NCBI GenBank assembly: GCA_023512835.1
Contig: CM042088.1
Coordinates: forward strand, 35,915,664-35,979,663
Source of the DNA: Taxillus chinensis
Lineage: Eukaryota > Streptophyta > Magnoliopsida > Santalales > Loranthaceae
Length of the DNA: 64,000 nt
Direction: 5' to 3'
The notes beneath the pieces were generated by a model that did not search any database, was not told the DNA's origin, and saw only the letters and a program-made list of their open reading frames with translations. Of the stretch, positions 23,412 through 35,375 are shown piece after piece (positions within the stretch are counted from its first letter, which is position 1; the number at the start of each line of letters is the position of its first letter). A program made the position numbers and the translations under genes.

Positions 23412-23506
23412 TGTTTTTTGGGGGGAGGAGCTATCAGCTATGGTCCTATGGATTGGATTTGAGAAAGGGACCGTTGGGGAAGAATACGATGGGTGAGAAC
23501 AGTGTG

Positions 23507-23512
<6 letters not shown>

Positions 23513-23549
<37 letters not shown>

Positions 23550-23550
23550 G
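23513..23550 (-). promoter_or_regulatory. TATA-like tract and (TG)n repeat upstream of the small gene
   Basis: On the minus strand a TATATATATA tract precedes a (CA)n run and then the start codon at 23411. A promoter here is inferred from position only. Confidence 0.4.
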
Positions 23551-23982
23551 AAGGCCGCGAAAATATAGCCGTTAGGGAAAACGCTTGGGCCACGCTGTAC
23601 TATGATGTCTTTTTTATTTATTTTCGTGTTTTTGAGTGACTCAGTGTGGTGTGTCAGGCATGTAACATGCATGCTCCGTGTTCGTTTTTAAGGCTGCGCA
23701 CTTTGGAGATAAGGACGTTACGCCAGCGTTTAGGCCGAATAATTTGTCACGCCCGAACTAACGATGAAGTGATATTTACTTTTTATAAAGAAAAAGAAAA
23801 GAAAAGAAAGAAAGAGTACTTATCCATGAATTCCCAAAATAGGTAATTCATTAATTTCACTTGTTGCGAAGAATATCCCGGTACTATTCTATTTCCTTCT
23901 CGCCATGGGGAAAAAAGTGCTGCCCGCGAGTCATTCAAATTTATTCCTCTATCATAAGTTATAATCGGTCTTTTCATAATAT

Positions 23983-24055
23983 CTTGGTGTAACGTGTATG
24001 ATCGGTGTAGTGTGTATTATAACCGGTCATTTATTAGATGATTTCTTTTTATATG
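23983..24055. repeat. Dispersed repeat, copy 1
   Basis: The block from AATATCTTGGTGTAAC to the atgattTCTTTTTATA end matches 26257-26330 with several changes. The two copies have the same orientation. The type of element is unknown. Confidence 0.55.
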
Positions 24056-25300
24056 AATTTTTTTTTCATCGAATTAAAAATCAAATACAGATGTATTACC
24101 GATGTTTGATATGGAGTAGAGTTTTCTATTTTCAAAATTCGTATTAAAAGTTGTTATTGAAGAATTGTTTATGAGATTTTTGGATTTTTTTGTTTGACAA
24201 ATGTTTTCGCAATGGTATTCATAATGACCCGTCGTTGAAGTCGTAAGCCATGAGAGTTAGCAGCTATCCTGTGAAAACGCCACCAACAAACTTGGACCGA
24301 TTCCTCTATTTGTATGGCCTATTCTAAGGTTGGCTTCAAACCCACGATCTTTCCGGCAGTCGCACAAATCAAAAAGCTCACCGCACATCGTTGGTCACCT
24401 TTCTCGCGCAGAAGTAATCTTGTCCTTTGTCTCTCTCCCCGCATTGTTGAACATCCCTTACGTCGATAGAGTTAGAAGACAGTCTCGCCAAACTTCTTCA
24501 CATCCCATCTTAGGAGTACACACCCCTCTGAAGTGTCCTCTTTTCATATGCTTTTCGGATGGAAGCCGACCACAAATATTTACAGGAACAATGTCAATTT
24601 AAGTCTGAATTTAATACAGATCAATTAATCATCCTTTTAGTTCTAGAATCCTAGCCAAGCCTCTCATGTGATATATCCCTTCCTATGTAGGTACAAATTT
24701 CTTTGTATCAAAGCTAAGAAGGGAAAGCCTTGATCCACAAGATCTGTTGGGGAATTCAACTTTATGGGAAGTCATTGACAATCCTAGGCGGAATGGGTAT
24801 GCAGGTAAGAACAGCAGTCAGAGTTGGTCACAGAAAATAGAGAAAATAATTTGTGCCTTTCTCAATTCGTCTGACCCTTCACGATTGTGTTGAGAGGCCA
24901 TTTGTATTGGCTGCCAGAGGAATTCGATGGTATAAAAATTGAAAAGGAAGTAACAAGAATTGACATGTAGGGATTTCAGAGGAAGGTATGGAATATATTT
25001 GTGCAGAAGAGCGTTGCACGAGAAAACAAAAATGCAACCGACTATAATTATAAAAATGTCACTGTGTCTGTCAAAAATAGGGAATGAAAAATAGAAAACC
25101 CCGAATGATTATTTTCAAAAATCATGACCGCATATCATTTAAACAGTAATCATTTCTTGTTTTTAAAATCAAAAAACAAATGCCAAACAAACACATGCAC
25201 TGGTTTTCGGTTTTAAAACACAAAAAACACCAGAAAATGAAAGACACCAAACACGCTTTACATTCTCCTTTTTTATGACTTGTAGGGTTAATCATTGATC
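24056..25300. other. Intergenic segment, partly of higher GC
   Basis: The part from about 24230 to 24900 is less AT-rich than its surroundings and has a 90-codon open frame at 24330-24602. I do not recognise a domain in it. The block at 25050-25260 resembles the end of a non-autonomous DNA element but has no firm borders. Confidence 0.3.
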
Positions 25301-25870
25301 GATTTGAGTGGGTTACATTATTTTACTAAATTGAATTTTTAGTTTTTCAGTTGGGTTAATAGAATTGTTTAACCCACTCAAATAGATTTATTCAGTTTTT
25401 AGTCGGTCAATTTGTCGGGTTAAATCGAGTTAACAGTTTTTCTACTCAATCCTAGCATCACCAATTTCTCACTTTAAATTCACAACATCAACACAAACTA
25501 GAATATAAAATATGATATCTAATTTCAACAAATCAAATCCAATAAATTGTCGTCATCAAAAACACCTTTATATTAAACCTAGGAAGTCCGCAATTAATAG
25601 ACTTTCACTTCTAATCGGTTTATTTGATTTTTGGTCGGGTTGCGAGGTTAGTCAACCCACCCAAAGAAACATCGGTTTATTCGGTTTTCGATTGTTCTGT
25701 TTATTGTGTTAAATCAGTTTGTCGGTTTTTCTGCTAAGCCCTAATTATAAAAATCATTTAAAATATTAATTACGGTTTAGATGCCGATACATCAATATTT
25801 GTTAAGTAATTCAACTAACTTATTCAGTTTAAAATCAAAATTATTTTTATATATACTTAATGGTTATGTT
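25301..25870. repeat. Diverged gggttaa/cggttta-rich repeat block
   Basis: Repeated tcggttt and gggtta motifs occur, with an inverted pair (ATTTGAGTGGGTTA near 25300 and TAACCCACTCAAAT near 25370). It looks transposon-derived, but I could not define its ends. Confidence 0.35.
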
Positions 25871-25878
25871 TATGCTAT

Positions 25879-26252
25879 AAGGACATTTACTATAGTTTTT
25901 TTAAAAATTTGTTCTTCAAAATAATCACAAGTATTTTTTTTATTTTAACAACCTAAACACACTTTTCAGTCTCTCTATTTTAAATATTTATCAATTAAAA
26001 TGTTAATTTTTAAATATTTATTTATTCTTTGAAATGAAAAAGTAAATGTGGGAAAAAAAAATAGGAAACTAAATATGGTGAGAGAAAATATAATATTTTA
26101 ATAAATATAGAGTGAATAGTATTGAATTAAATTTAAAATTTTATTAAAATTTTGGTTATAATAAAGAGTCTAAAAAGTATATTTTTTAGGCATTTATTAA
26201 ACTGACTCTCTAAACTAATCAAAAAATACAAATAAAAAGTCTATAGTTGATG
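25879..26252. mobile_element. Tourist-like MITE 4
   Basis: It begins GGACATTTACTATAG and ends in the complement of GAACATCAACTATAG. The interior shares long AT-rich segments with MITE 2 and with the element at 39.5 kb, for example ATTTATTAAACTGACT. The left flank is TAA; the right flank is TAT, so the duplication is not exact. Confidence 0.5.
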
Positions 26253-26256
26253 TTCT

Positions 26257-26330
26257 ATAATATCTTGGTGTAACAGGCATGATCGATGTTGTGTCTATGA
26301 TTCAGTCACACAGTATATGACTTCTTATAT
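26257..26330. repeat. Dispersed repeat, copy 2
   Basis: It matches 23983-24055, beginning with AATATCTTGGTGTAAC, and lies between MITE 4 and the fold-back pair. Confidence 0.55.
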
Positions 26331-26369
26331 ATATATATATATAGGGAGAGAGAGAGGAAAGAGAAAGAG

Positions 26370-26604
26370 TTTTGCTACAATGAGAACGTGAGGCTAGTTT
26401 CTTATCATGAGAACTTTAATTTAGATCGTTAGATGTTTTATCCAATGGTTTAGATTAGACTTTCATTTAACTATAGCTCTGCTACATTAAATCTGCTACA
26501 GTTAAATAAAAGTCTAATCTGAACCGTTAAATATTGATCTAACAATCCAGATTAAATGTTCTTACATTAAGAAAGTGGCATTACGTCCTCTATGTAGCAT
26601 GACC
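26370..26604. mobile_element. Fold-back MITE, copy A
   Basis: An element of about 235 bases whose two halves are long inverted repeats of roughly 100 bases. The left arm has TGAGAACGTGAGGCTAGTTT. The right arm ends in CTATGTAGCATGACC. Copy B at 26696-26933 is the same element inverted. Confidence 0.6.
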
Positions 26605-26695
26605 TTATATAATATTTAACATAGAAGAGCTAACTATCCAGATTAAATAGACATGCTATATATATAAGAAAGTAGCCTCACGTCCTCTATATATA
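26605..26695. mobile_element. Truncated fold-back remnant between copies A and B
   Basis: This spacer contains TCCAGATTAAAT and AGTAGCCTCACGTCCTCTA, both fragments of the same element family. It is followed by TATATA. Confidence 0.45.
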
Positions 26696-26933
26696 GGGTC
26701 ATGCTACATAGAGGACGTGAGACCACTTTATTATCATGAGAACCTTTAATTTGAACCATTAGATCAATATTTAACAGTTTAGATTAAACTTTCATTTAAT
26801 TGTAGTAGATTTAATGTAACAAAGTTATAGTTAAATGAAAGTCTAATATGGACCGTTGAATGCAATATCTAATTGTCCAGATTAAATTTCTTACGATAAG
26901 AAGCTGGTTTCACATTCTCATTGAAGCAAAACT
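26696..26933. mobile_element. Fold-back MITE, copy B (inverted relative to A)
   Basis: It begins GGGTCATGCTACATAGAGGA and ends TTGAAGCAAAACTATA. It matches the reverse complement of copy A over its whole length and has similar internal inverted arms. TATATA borders it on both sides. Confidence 0.6.
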
Positions 26934-26945
26934 ATATATATGGAG

Positions 26946-27340
26946 TTTCCATAGTCGGGCCATCTTGGTTTAGTGTGTATATTTCTGGTACGAGTTAGAC
27001 ACACCAAAAGTTGAGTAAGCCAAACCACATCTGGTCCCACTCCATGACTAATTCCCAAAGAGTGCACCACTCTAATGCATAGAATCTAAGTAAAGCATGG
27101 AAATCCATTACAACTAACAAGTTTCAAACTTGGGTCCTCAAGAGTTAACCAAACAACGAAGTGCGAGGCGTGAGCCACACCCTGGGGCACTATATGACTA
27201 TTTTAATGTATGGCTAGTGTTCAAGTGACCTTGTATGATGTCTAAATAACTTTATTATTACCAAACTTTGCTATTTTTTTAGAATTTATGTATGGCAATG
27301 TGGTTTACGTAATCCTCCCTCCCCCTACACATACACACAC

Positions 27341-27388
<48 letters not shown>

Positions 27389-27799
27389 AAGTAATGTTAC
27401 ATGCATACTTCAAATAAAATTTAAAATAAGTATCGCATACGACTAACCTAGGTCGTTAACTAATCGAAAGACTTATTGAAATTTAATTTAACTTATTCTT
27501 ACAAAAAAAAATTAACAGAAAAGACTAAACTAATGAGAGGGGGTTTGTGTGAAATTAAATTAAAATTAAATATTTAAACAAAACTAATTAACTAAAGACG
27601 CAATTGATTTAACCTCTCACTTCAGTTATTATTTATTATTATTTTCTAAAGATGCAATAACATATTTAAGGTCCTACAATTTAATTAAATCAATAATCCA
27701 TGATTATAATTAAATTATGAATTCATTTTAGAAATTAAATTTAAACTCGTATCAATCCTAAGAATGATTATGTTTTTCATTCGAGAGACTAACTCAAAC
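26946..27799. other. Intergenic DNA with (AT)n tract
   Basis: An (AT)n run lies at about 27345-27385, preceded by a CA-rich stretch. No gene is seen. Confidence 0.45.
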
Positions 27800-29079
27800 T
27801 GTCACGCTCCCAAATTCCAGGGAACCCGGAACTAGGAACATGACTTCCCCTTGCTCGCACCCGAAGGTCAAGGGGTTGGTGATTAGCACCAATGGAGACT
27901 ACACCGCGGGTGCTGTCTCAAATATGGACCCTTGTACAGTCATACATCAAGGGTAATCCTGTACTTTCCATACATCATCATGCATATAATAAGTCAAACA
28001 GTCATACAGACATCACATCATAACAGTATGCAAATACAACTGTCCATGGACCCATGTCGGGGATATCACACAAAACAATACAGTATTATATATCAGAGTA
28101 GTGAGCGTCCTCCTGAAAGAAAGTTCTCCACTAGTTTCGGGTCACACCTGAAAAAGGTAAACAACAAGTAGGGGTGAGCGACAAGCTCAGTAGGTGACCC
28201 CAATACTCCACATCATGCAAACATACAAGTCTATACTACATGCTCTGTGTACTCGTGCACTGTGTGGTGTGCATAATCATCAGGACTCAGCCTGCAAACA
28301 AATATCAGGACCCAGCCTGCCCTTACAGGATAGCTTGTCCATGATCCTCCATGGGATCCCAGCTCAGGGCACTCAGCCCTAGCTCCACGAGCTCAACGGC
28401 TCAACTGAGGCCTTAGCCTGTCCACAGCGCAATATGCCCAGCCACAGTCGCCACATAGGCCTGCCATCGGCGCATATGCCTGCCACGTCAACCACATAGC
28501 ACCATCGGTGCATCATGGTGAGAACCCAAGTCATAGAGCCCAAGCCCCAATTCCTCATACCAACATATTAACACCAATATGCATTAAGGTTTATCATACT
28601 CCCTTTATAACTGAAGCCAGTCTTCATAAACCGATCAACATTCCTTGACCAAGGAAGGAGATACCCATAGGAGTTGTTTTCTTGAAATTAAAAGTCCCGG
28701 CATTGGGTTCCCATATCATAACTAAGATAATCTGATTTTTGGGGATTTTTCTGAGATGTCTAACCCCACTTTCCAAAAATTCACCTTTACGAAAAACTGA
28801 ATTTTTCCGAGATTCTACACTAAATCCCAATTTTCACATTTCGAAGGAATGAGAATTAATTTTTCTAGTATTTTTCTTTGAATCCAAATGGGGGGTATTT
28901 TATTATTTACATTGTAACTTAAGTATAATACTTAGATGAGTATAGGTTACAATGTAAATAGTCCAGTCCAGTGTCCAGTTACACTGTTGGAGCTGCGACT
29001 CGTAGTGCGGAACTGCAGCACGCCTCAGAGACTCGTAGCCGGAGCTGTGACTCGTAGTTGCATAGCGCGCCTCGAAAAC

Positions 29080-29235
29080 TCGAAGCGGGTCTTCGACCTT
29101 CGGACTACGAACTTCGACCTACGAACTACGAACTACAAACCTTCGAACTACGAACTACGAACCTTCGAACTACGACCCTGGATCTTCGACCCTTCGACCC
29201 TACGACCCTGGATCTTCGACCCTTCAACCCAGAAC
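29080..29235. repeat. Low-complexity tandem repeat (ttcgaactacgaccc type) inside solo LTR
   Basis: Units such as GAACTACGAAC and TGGATCTTCGACCCTTCGACC recur. The open frames crossing it on both strands are products of the repeat, not genes. Confidence 0.7.
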
Positions 29236-29781
29236 TTCGGATCTTCATCATTTCGACCCAGTAATCCGCCATGGTACTGTTCATCGTCGTTTTTGCCTGT
29301 TCTTCGTCTGGAATCAACTCAGCAACCCCCAGACGCTCACAAACACGCATTTTAGGTAATAGACTACGATATCTACCTCAAAATGCGTCCAGAACGCCTC
29401 TAAATCACACAGATAACAGCAGAAACACGCACCAATTTCAGATTTCCAAAAATCTAGATCTAAATCCAGATTTCCATAGTTGACTTCTCAACCCTCATGG
29501 AATATGCAATTAAACAGCCCCAGATCACAGAAGCACATATTAAAACTGATATAAAACAGTTCTTAACCATAGATCTTATGCTCTTATGCTAAACCATTAG
29601 ATCTAACCCAAAATTGGATTCCCCCAAAACCTAGGGTTCATGCTTAATTTCATAAATCATGACAAATTCGTGCATACCAAGGATAGAATCAAGATAAGAA
29701 GTTCAAGGACATCTACTTGGAGTGATTCTTTGAGCTCTACGAACCCAAATCGCTCCAAATCTCCAAGACACCAAGCTCCAA

Positions 29782-29784
<3 letters not shown>

Positions 29785-29830
<46 letters not shown>
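29785..29830. repeat. (CT)n microsatellite inside solo LTR
   Basis: A pure CT run, the equivalent of the GA run at 4889-4922 in the related LTR. Confidence 0.9.
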
Positions 29831-29835
<5 letters not shown>

Positions 29836-30252
29836 TCACTCAAACGTACAAACGTGATAGCGTAAAGTAAAAGCTCCTTCTTTTTCATGCTATTTATAAT
29901 TCTGCCAGTCATTGACCAATAACTGACCTAGTCAATCATTGACCTAGTCAATAATTGACCTCCCAACACAATAATTGACCTCCAAGGTCTCGAACTCCAA
30001 ATTAAGTCAAATTACAGTCAAAACGCTCGAAATGATGAACACAACACTAAGAAGATATTATTATACCCAAATGCAAAGTCAACCAATAAACCCCGAAAAG
30101 TCAACAATCGGGTCAAACGGGGCCCCAACTTGGAATCGGGCCCAGGTACAGTCAAAATGCTCATATCGATGACTACACTACCGTCCAGATAGTTACATTT
30201 CCATAGAATGACTATCTCTCAAAACGACCCAAATACGAGTTTTTACACAAAC

Positions 30253-31490
30253 TCTACGAATGATAATCTTAACATCTCAAATTAATTAACCTCAACAACG
30301 AATTAATTATAATTAAAAATTATATTTTAAATCATTCATAATTAATTGTAACTGTAAATTAATTATAAAGAATTCAAAATAATTAGAAAAATGAATTACA
30401 AACCATGGCAGCTAAATAAATCATTAAGATGAAGAACCAAGATTCAACACAACAATTTAAGTTTGAATTTAAATCAAAAAAAAATTAATTAATAGAAAAT
30501 AGAATGTTTGGGCAGTCGCACAGTGTCGCAAGCCTTGCGACGCTCCCTTCTATCTCTCTCTCACTGCCATGAACGAAACTTATACTACTAGAGGGTTGGG
30601 CAAGTGGCACTAGAATCACTATACGACGCTGTCTCTGATGGACCTCTAGTCACATCGTATGGCCATTTATATATGATGAATTGTTTTTTTTTTCATTACA
30701 TCAATACATGGCCCACACCATTTAATTTCTCAATCTCAATTTTGGATTGGATGAGTTTATCAGATTGAGAGTCGAATGCTAACGTGTCATTATTTGAACA
30801 ATATATAATATATTTTTTTCATACCAATCACCGGATGGAAAAATTATGACACGTGTTTGACTACTAATCCAATTAATTCATTCGGTCAAAAATCTTTATT
30901 CTTAATTTATTCTTTCTACGTAACATGCTCTCTTTCCATTTAAATGAAAAATTTTTTAATAACCAAATTAATTTCCTTTTATCTCTTCCATTTACTTAAT
31001 AAATGCTGGCCCATTTCAATAAATGCCACTCAAACTCATTAGAAGCCTATATGAATTACTCTCTAATTTATGTTCAATTGTATTTAAAAATCAACACCAT
31101 CCAATCACATACATGCAAAATCAATTATAACTTCTACCATCTCATACATAGCCATGCCTTGCTTTAATATCACAAAATAAATCAAAATTAATATCAAAAT
31201 GGCAATACAATTCACCAAAATTAATAATGATTTTATAAATGTGATCAAAAATCTTAAATAATTAAAATAAAATAAAATAATTATAAAAATATATTAATTT
31301 AATAGAATATTAAATTAAAGTGCATAAATTATATGTAAATTTAATAACAAATTTTGTAGTGATTAATATTTATAATTTTTAAATTGAATGAATTTCATCA
31401 GTTGGTATACTGAGAATGTATATCTTCACAAGGTATTTATATTAGTTGTTTCAAATAGAGATTTTAATTTACTATGACATTTTTGTTTTA
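30253..31490. other. AT-rich intergenic DNA
   Basis: No gene or element end is recognised. Confidence 0.4.
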
Positions 31491-31494
31491 GTTG

Positions 31495-31720
31495 TAGTTT
31501 CAAAAGTTCTTGGGGGACCAAAGTTAGTTTAAATATAGCTTATTATCCCTAGATGAATGGGCAATTTGAATGCACTATTTAAACATTGGAGGATCGATAT
31601 GCACTAAGTTGTGTTTGATTTTGGTGGGTGGTCAGGAAACTCACAATCCTTTAGTAAAGTTCTCTTACAATAATAGGTTTCAAACATTGGCTGGCATTAC
31701 ACCATGTGAAAGGAATTAAA
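31495..31720 (+). pseudogene. Gypsy integrase C-terminal fragment
   Basis: With stops ignored, the translation matches the end of the Ty3/gypsy integrase core. It has YYPQMNGQFECT (usual YHPQTDGQTERT), a QTLED segment, a region corresponding to LVEFSYNN, and AGITPCE. It contains stops and frameshifts. No reverse transcriptase precedes it. Confidence 0.6.
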
Positions 31721-32263
31721 ATATCAAGGATTGAGATTTATGTGGTTATCCATACACAAACGTCTCAAAGGAAACTCACATTCCTTTAATAGTTACCCAT
31801 ACACAATTATTAAGGGTTGAGACCTATGTGTTTGCTTATGATGAAATATGTCATTTTCTACCACATAATAACAATGAGGTGTGGAGTCTGTTATCCTATA
31901 ATGTTTTTTCTTCATGCTATTTTAAGCATGAGAACTTCTAGAAGTGTCAGCGAAAGAAGGTTTAAGCCATTTCCTTTTTGACTTGTAATTTTTGCGAGGA
32001 TGTGAATGACAATAATGGTGTTTGTTTCCCCTCAAATTTTGGGATTTGAGTGAGTGAATTGAGGCTTTCGATGGATGTAAATGACAACAAGGTCCTCAAC
32101 AATTTGGTGCTTTCACTGAGAGATCCTCATTAAGATTTCTCAATTTTATTTCGTGTTCTTCATCAACAATGACAGAGGAGGCAACAAGGAAGAACATGTA
32201 GCAGTTTGAAGCCCTAGAAAATTTCATGACAAAGCTTTCGATGGCAATGGAAGAGATGGTTTG

Positions 32264-35200
32264 TGTCACACCCCGGCTCTTCGGCCCGCAGAAATCGGGT
32301 AGTGAATTCCCATGCTTGCACCCGAAGGGACACGGGATTGGTGAGAACACCGAGAAAGGGACCTTAGCACGGGTGTCATCCCTAAAACCATATCACATAT
32401 ATACATAAATCTCATTTTTAATCACAATACAATCACACATACATACATGTTCTTTCCCCCAAAGGGTTACATCCTAGTTTTTCTAATCCAACAAAACAAA
32501 CAAACACAAACAAGTTCTCCACCTCTAGTGAACCTCCTAGCTCCTGTAAGCACCTGAAACAAACAAAAACAAACACAACAGGAGGGGTGAGCAACCACAA
32601 CTCAGTAGGGATCCTATCACTTTACACCCTCCACTCAATACATGCTCAAAGCATAACCATACGGACAACAAACGTCAGTACATAGCCTGAAGCAAACTAA
32701 AATAATGGAACAGATTTCTTATTTTTAACCTCCAACTCTCTAGACAGCTCTCATAACGTATTGGTGCCATCACTGAGTGCCAAGGGATAGGTATTTCAAT
32801 TTGATACCGCCGCTCTGTGGGACACGCCGCTCAACCACCTCGGGTTGAGAGGACTTTCGATATCATAGAATAACTTCCTGAGGACAAACAGACTCTGACA
32901 CCAGCATAACATCTCAGGGGTCTTTTCCACTTGTCGTCAGAAGCCTCATAAGATCTCATCAATACAACATTACACCAAGACATCCTCTCCTCATCAGGAC
33001 TCGGTATGTTTCCCCACAATCCAAAATAGGATTATCAACAAATTGTATCAGCAGGATAGCCTATCCTATCCACACAAGGACCCAGCATATTCACCACAAT
33101 CCTAAACAGGATCCACATCACCTTAGGGCATAGCCTGTTCCCATCAGGATAGCTTGTCCATGATCCTTAACAGGATCATACCAACACAACAAGCTCATCA
33201 GGTCATAGCCTCACCCAACAGGGTACATCACAAACCAAGGGGGGGCCTCAGCCACCTATCACATCCACGTAAGGGTACATTTGTACTGAGCTTAACTTAG
33301 CTTAAACTCAACCACCGAATATGCCACTGGGCACAATTGACATCTCACATGGACTTAAGAGTCCCACATGTCACATAGATCTCACACACAAGTATACAAG
33401 CGAGCATAACATATCATAACAGACTCAAAGGTCCCACACAGTACACGTAAGTATACGAGCTAACCATAACCATAACCGTCAACATACCATGATGCTCTCA
33501 CAATGTCAGCCACCCTCACCACCCCTTCAACACTTTAGCCATCATAACCCAAACCATAGCATCAAACCAGCCACAATAGTTTCATCACACAGCCTCACTA
33601 GGCTCAGTCTTACCTCTTATACACAGTATTTCCTTTTAGGAACAGTATGACCTTTCAAACATAGTATTGCCCCTCGGGCACAACATTGCCTCTCAGGCAC
33701 AATATTTTATATTACCTCAGGTACATTGCAACTCAGATATATTATTATATCACCTCTCAGGTACATTACTATGTTACCTCTTAGGTCCATTACCTCTCAG
33801 GCATCATATTGCCCCTTGGGCACAGCATTGCCTCTCAGGCACAATATTCTATTACCTCTAAGGTACATTACCTCTTAGGTACAGTATTACCTCAGGCCTC
33901 ACCTTACCTCTCAGGTACAGTATTACCTCAGACTCCACCTTAACTCTCAAGTACAGTATTACCTCTCAAGTATATTCATGTATTACCTCTCATGTACATT
34001 ATTATATTACCTCTCAGGTACAGTAGCCTATTAGGCTCTGAACACCTCTCACTTCACAGGCCCTCAATAGTAGCCTCCTAGGCTTACTAAGGTAACCTCG
34101 CAGGCCCATATGACCACTTGAGTTCACAACTCTATCCTCATGTCTTGACCAAGAGAGCGAATTTTCATAGAAGCTATTTTCTTGAATAAAAAGTCCCGAT
34201 ATTAGCTCCTCATACCATAACTGAGATAATCTGATTTTTTGGGGATTTTTCTGAGAGGTCTAACCCCACTTTCCAAAAAGTCACCACTACGAAAAACTGC
34301 ATATTTTCAGGATTTTACACTAAATCCCATTTTTCACATTTTGAAAGAGTGAGAATTTGATTTTCTAGTATTTTTCTTTAAATCCAAATGGGGGGTATCT
34401 CCTTATTTACATTGTAACTTAAGTATATTACTTAAAAATGTGAAGAGGCATAATGGTTACAACGTAAATGATCCAGTCCAGTGAACCGGAATCGCACCGT
34501 AACCGCATCGCTTAATGCTATCGCTCGAAACTATGCTCGACACTACACTCTGCTTGATACTCTTGCTCGAAGCTCTCTGCTCGATGCTCTTGTCGAAGCT
34601 AGCCTCGAGCAGTTCCCCAGTCACGAACTGTCGACTGCGTTCTTCCCGATTTCATCCCGAAATCCAATTATACCCGTTAAATTTCTATTTTTAAGCACTA
34701 ATTCTTCTCACAAATGGCTTTCTAACTCATCCTAGCCATCTTAGGCTACCAAAACAACATTAATTTATATCAAAACAACATAAATTGAGTTTCTCAAACT
34801 CTAGGGTTCATACTTCCAATTCCACGAATTGGAAGTTAATTCACATGTTTTAGCTACTCTAGCAAGCATAATCAACAACATATGAGTGAGAAGAACGAAT
34901 CCCTACCACAACTTTGGTTGATTTGAGCTCCAGATCGTCAATTTGGCTTTCTCCATTCTCTTTCTCTCTCCTCTCCTCTTTCTCTCTCTAGAAAGGCAAG
35001 CATGTATAGCAATTAGGGATTTGAGTTTTTCACTGCCCTATTTATATTTTCCCACATTTATTTCGTTAAAATATCAAAATTACCCTCACAGGGTCCAGAC
35101 TCCAAATCAAGCCCAATTACTGTCAAAACACTCCTTTTGATAAGTACATCACTGTACTGAGATTTGTTTTTCCAAATAAGGCCTCGAATTCGAAGTCACC

Positions 35201-35375
35201 CGACCACACCATAAAAATCCCAAAATTAGCCTTTCGGGGCTTCGACTCTGAATTGGGCCCACTCACAGTCAAAATACTCTATTCGACGTATACGTCGTCG
35301 TACTGATATTTACATCCCTCGATGTGCACTCCATCACATGGTTAACAATCGGAACCCCAAACACGGGTCATTACA
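32264..35375 (-). mobile_element. Solo LTR with perfect GTTTG target duplication
   Basis: On the plus strand it begins TGTCACACCCCGGCTCTTCG and ends CACGGGTCATTACA. It is bounded by GTTTG at 32259-32263 and 35376-35380. It is 3112 bases long. In minus orientation it begins TGTAATGACCCGTGTTTGGGG. A segment of about 250 bases (34170-34440) matches the LTRs at 7.5 kb and 28.6 kb closely. It interrupts the gypsy gag relic, which resumes on the far side. Confidence 0.87.
33655..34030. repeat. Tandem repeat of acctctcaggtacagtatt type inside solo LTR
   Basis: At least a dozen diverged units of 18-25 bases alternate ATTACCTCTCAGGTACA with GCCTCTCAGGCACAATATT. They are non-coding. Confidence 0.75.

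Larger units (their letters stand above)
27800..30247 (-). mobile_element. Solo LTR (gypsy-type) with perfect CAAAC target duplication
   Basis: On the plus strand it begins TGTCACGCTCCCAAATTCC and ends ACGAGTTTTTACA, and is bounded by CAAAC at 27795-27799 and 30248-30252. In minus orientation it is homologous to the split LTR at 4515-8653. That includes its TGTCACG-type end, the GA microsatellite and the CTCAAAGAATCACTCCA-like segment. It has no internal domain and no second LTR. The block 29080-29260 is a cgaactac/cttcgaccc tandem repeat. Confidence 0.85.

Noticed and set aside
29080..29235. Tyr/Glu/Leu-Arg repeat protein on either strand
   Set aside because: Low-complexity DNA repeats inside a solo LTR give open frames in several registers.
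29657..29912. Arg/Glu-alternating frames
   Set aside because: They are translations of the GA/CT microsatellite in the solo LTR.
33655..34030. Regular direct repeats considered as a CRISPR-like array
   Set aside because: There are no unique spacers of constant length, the units are degenerate, and the context is a plant LTR.
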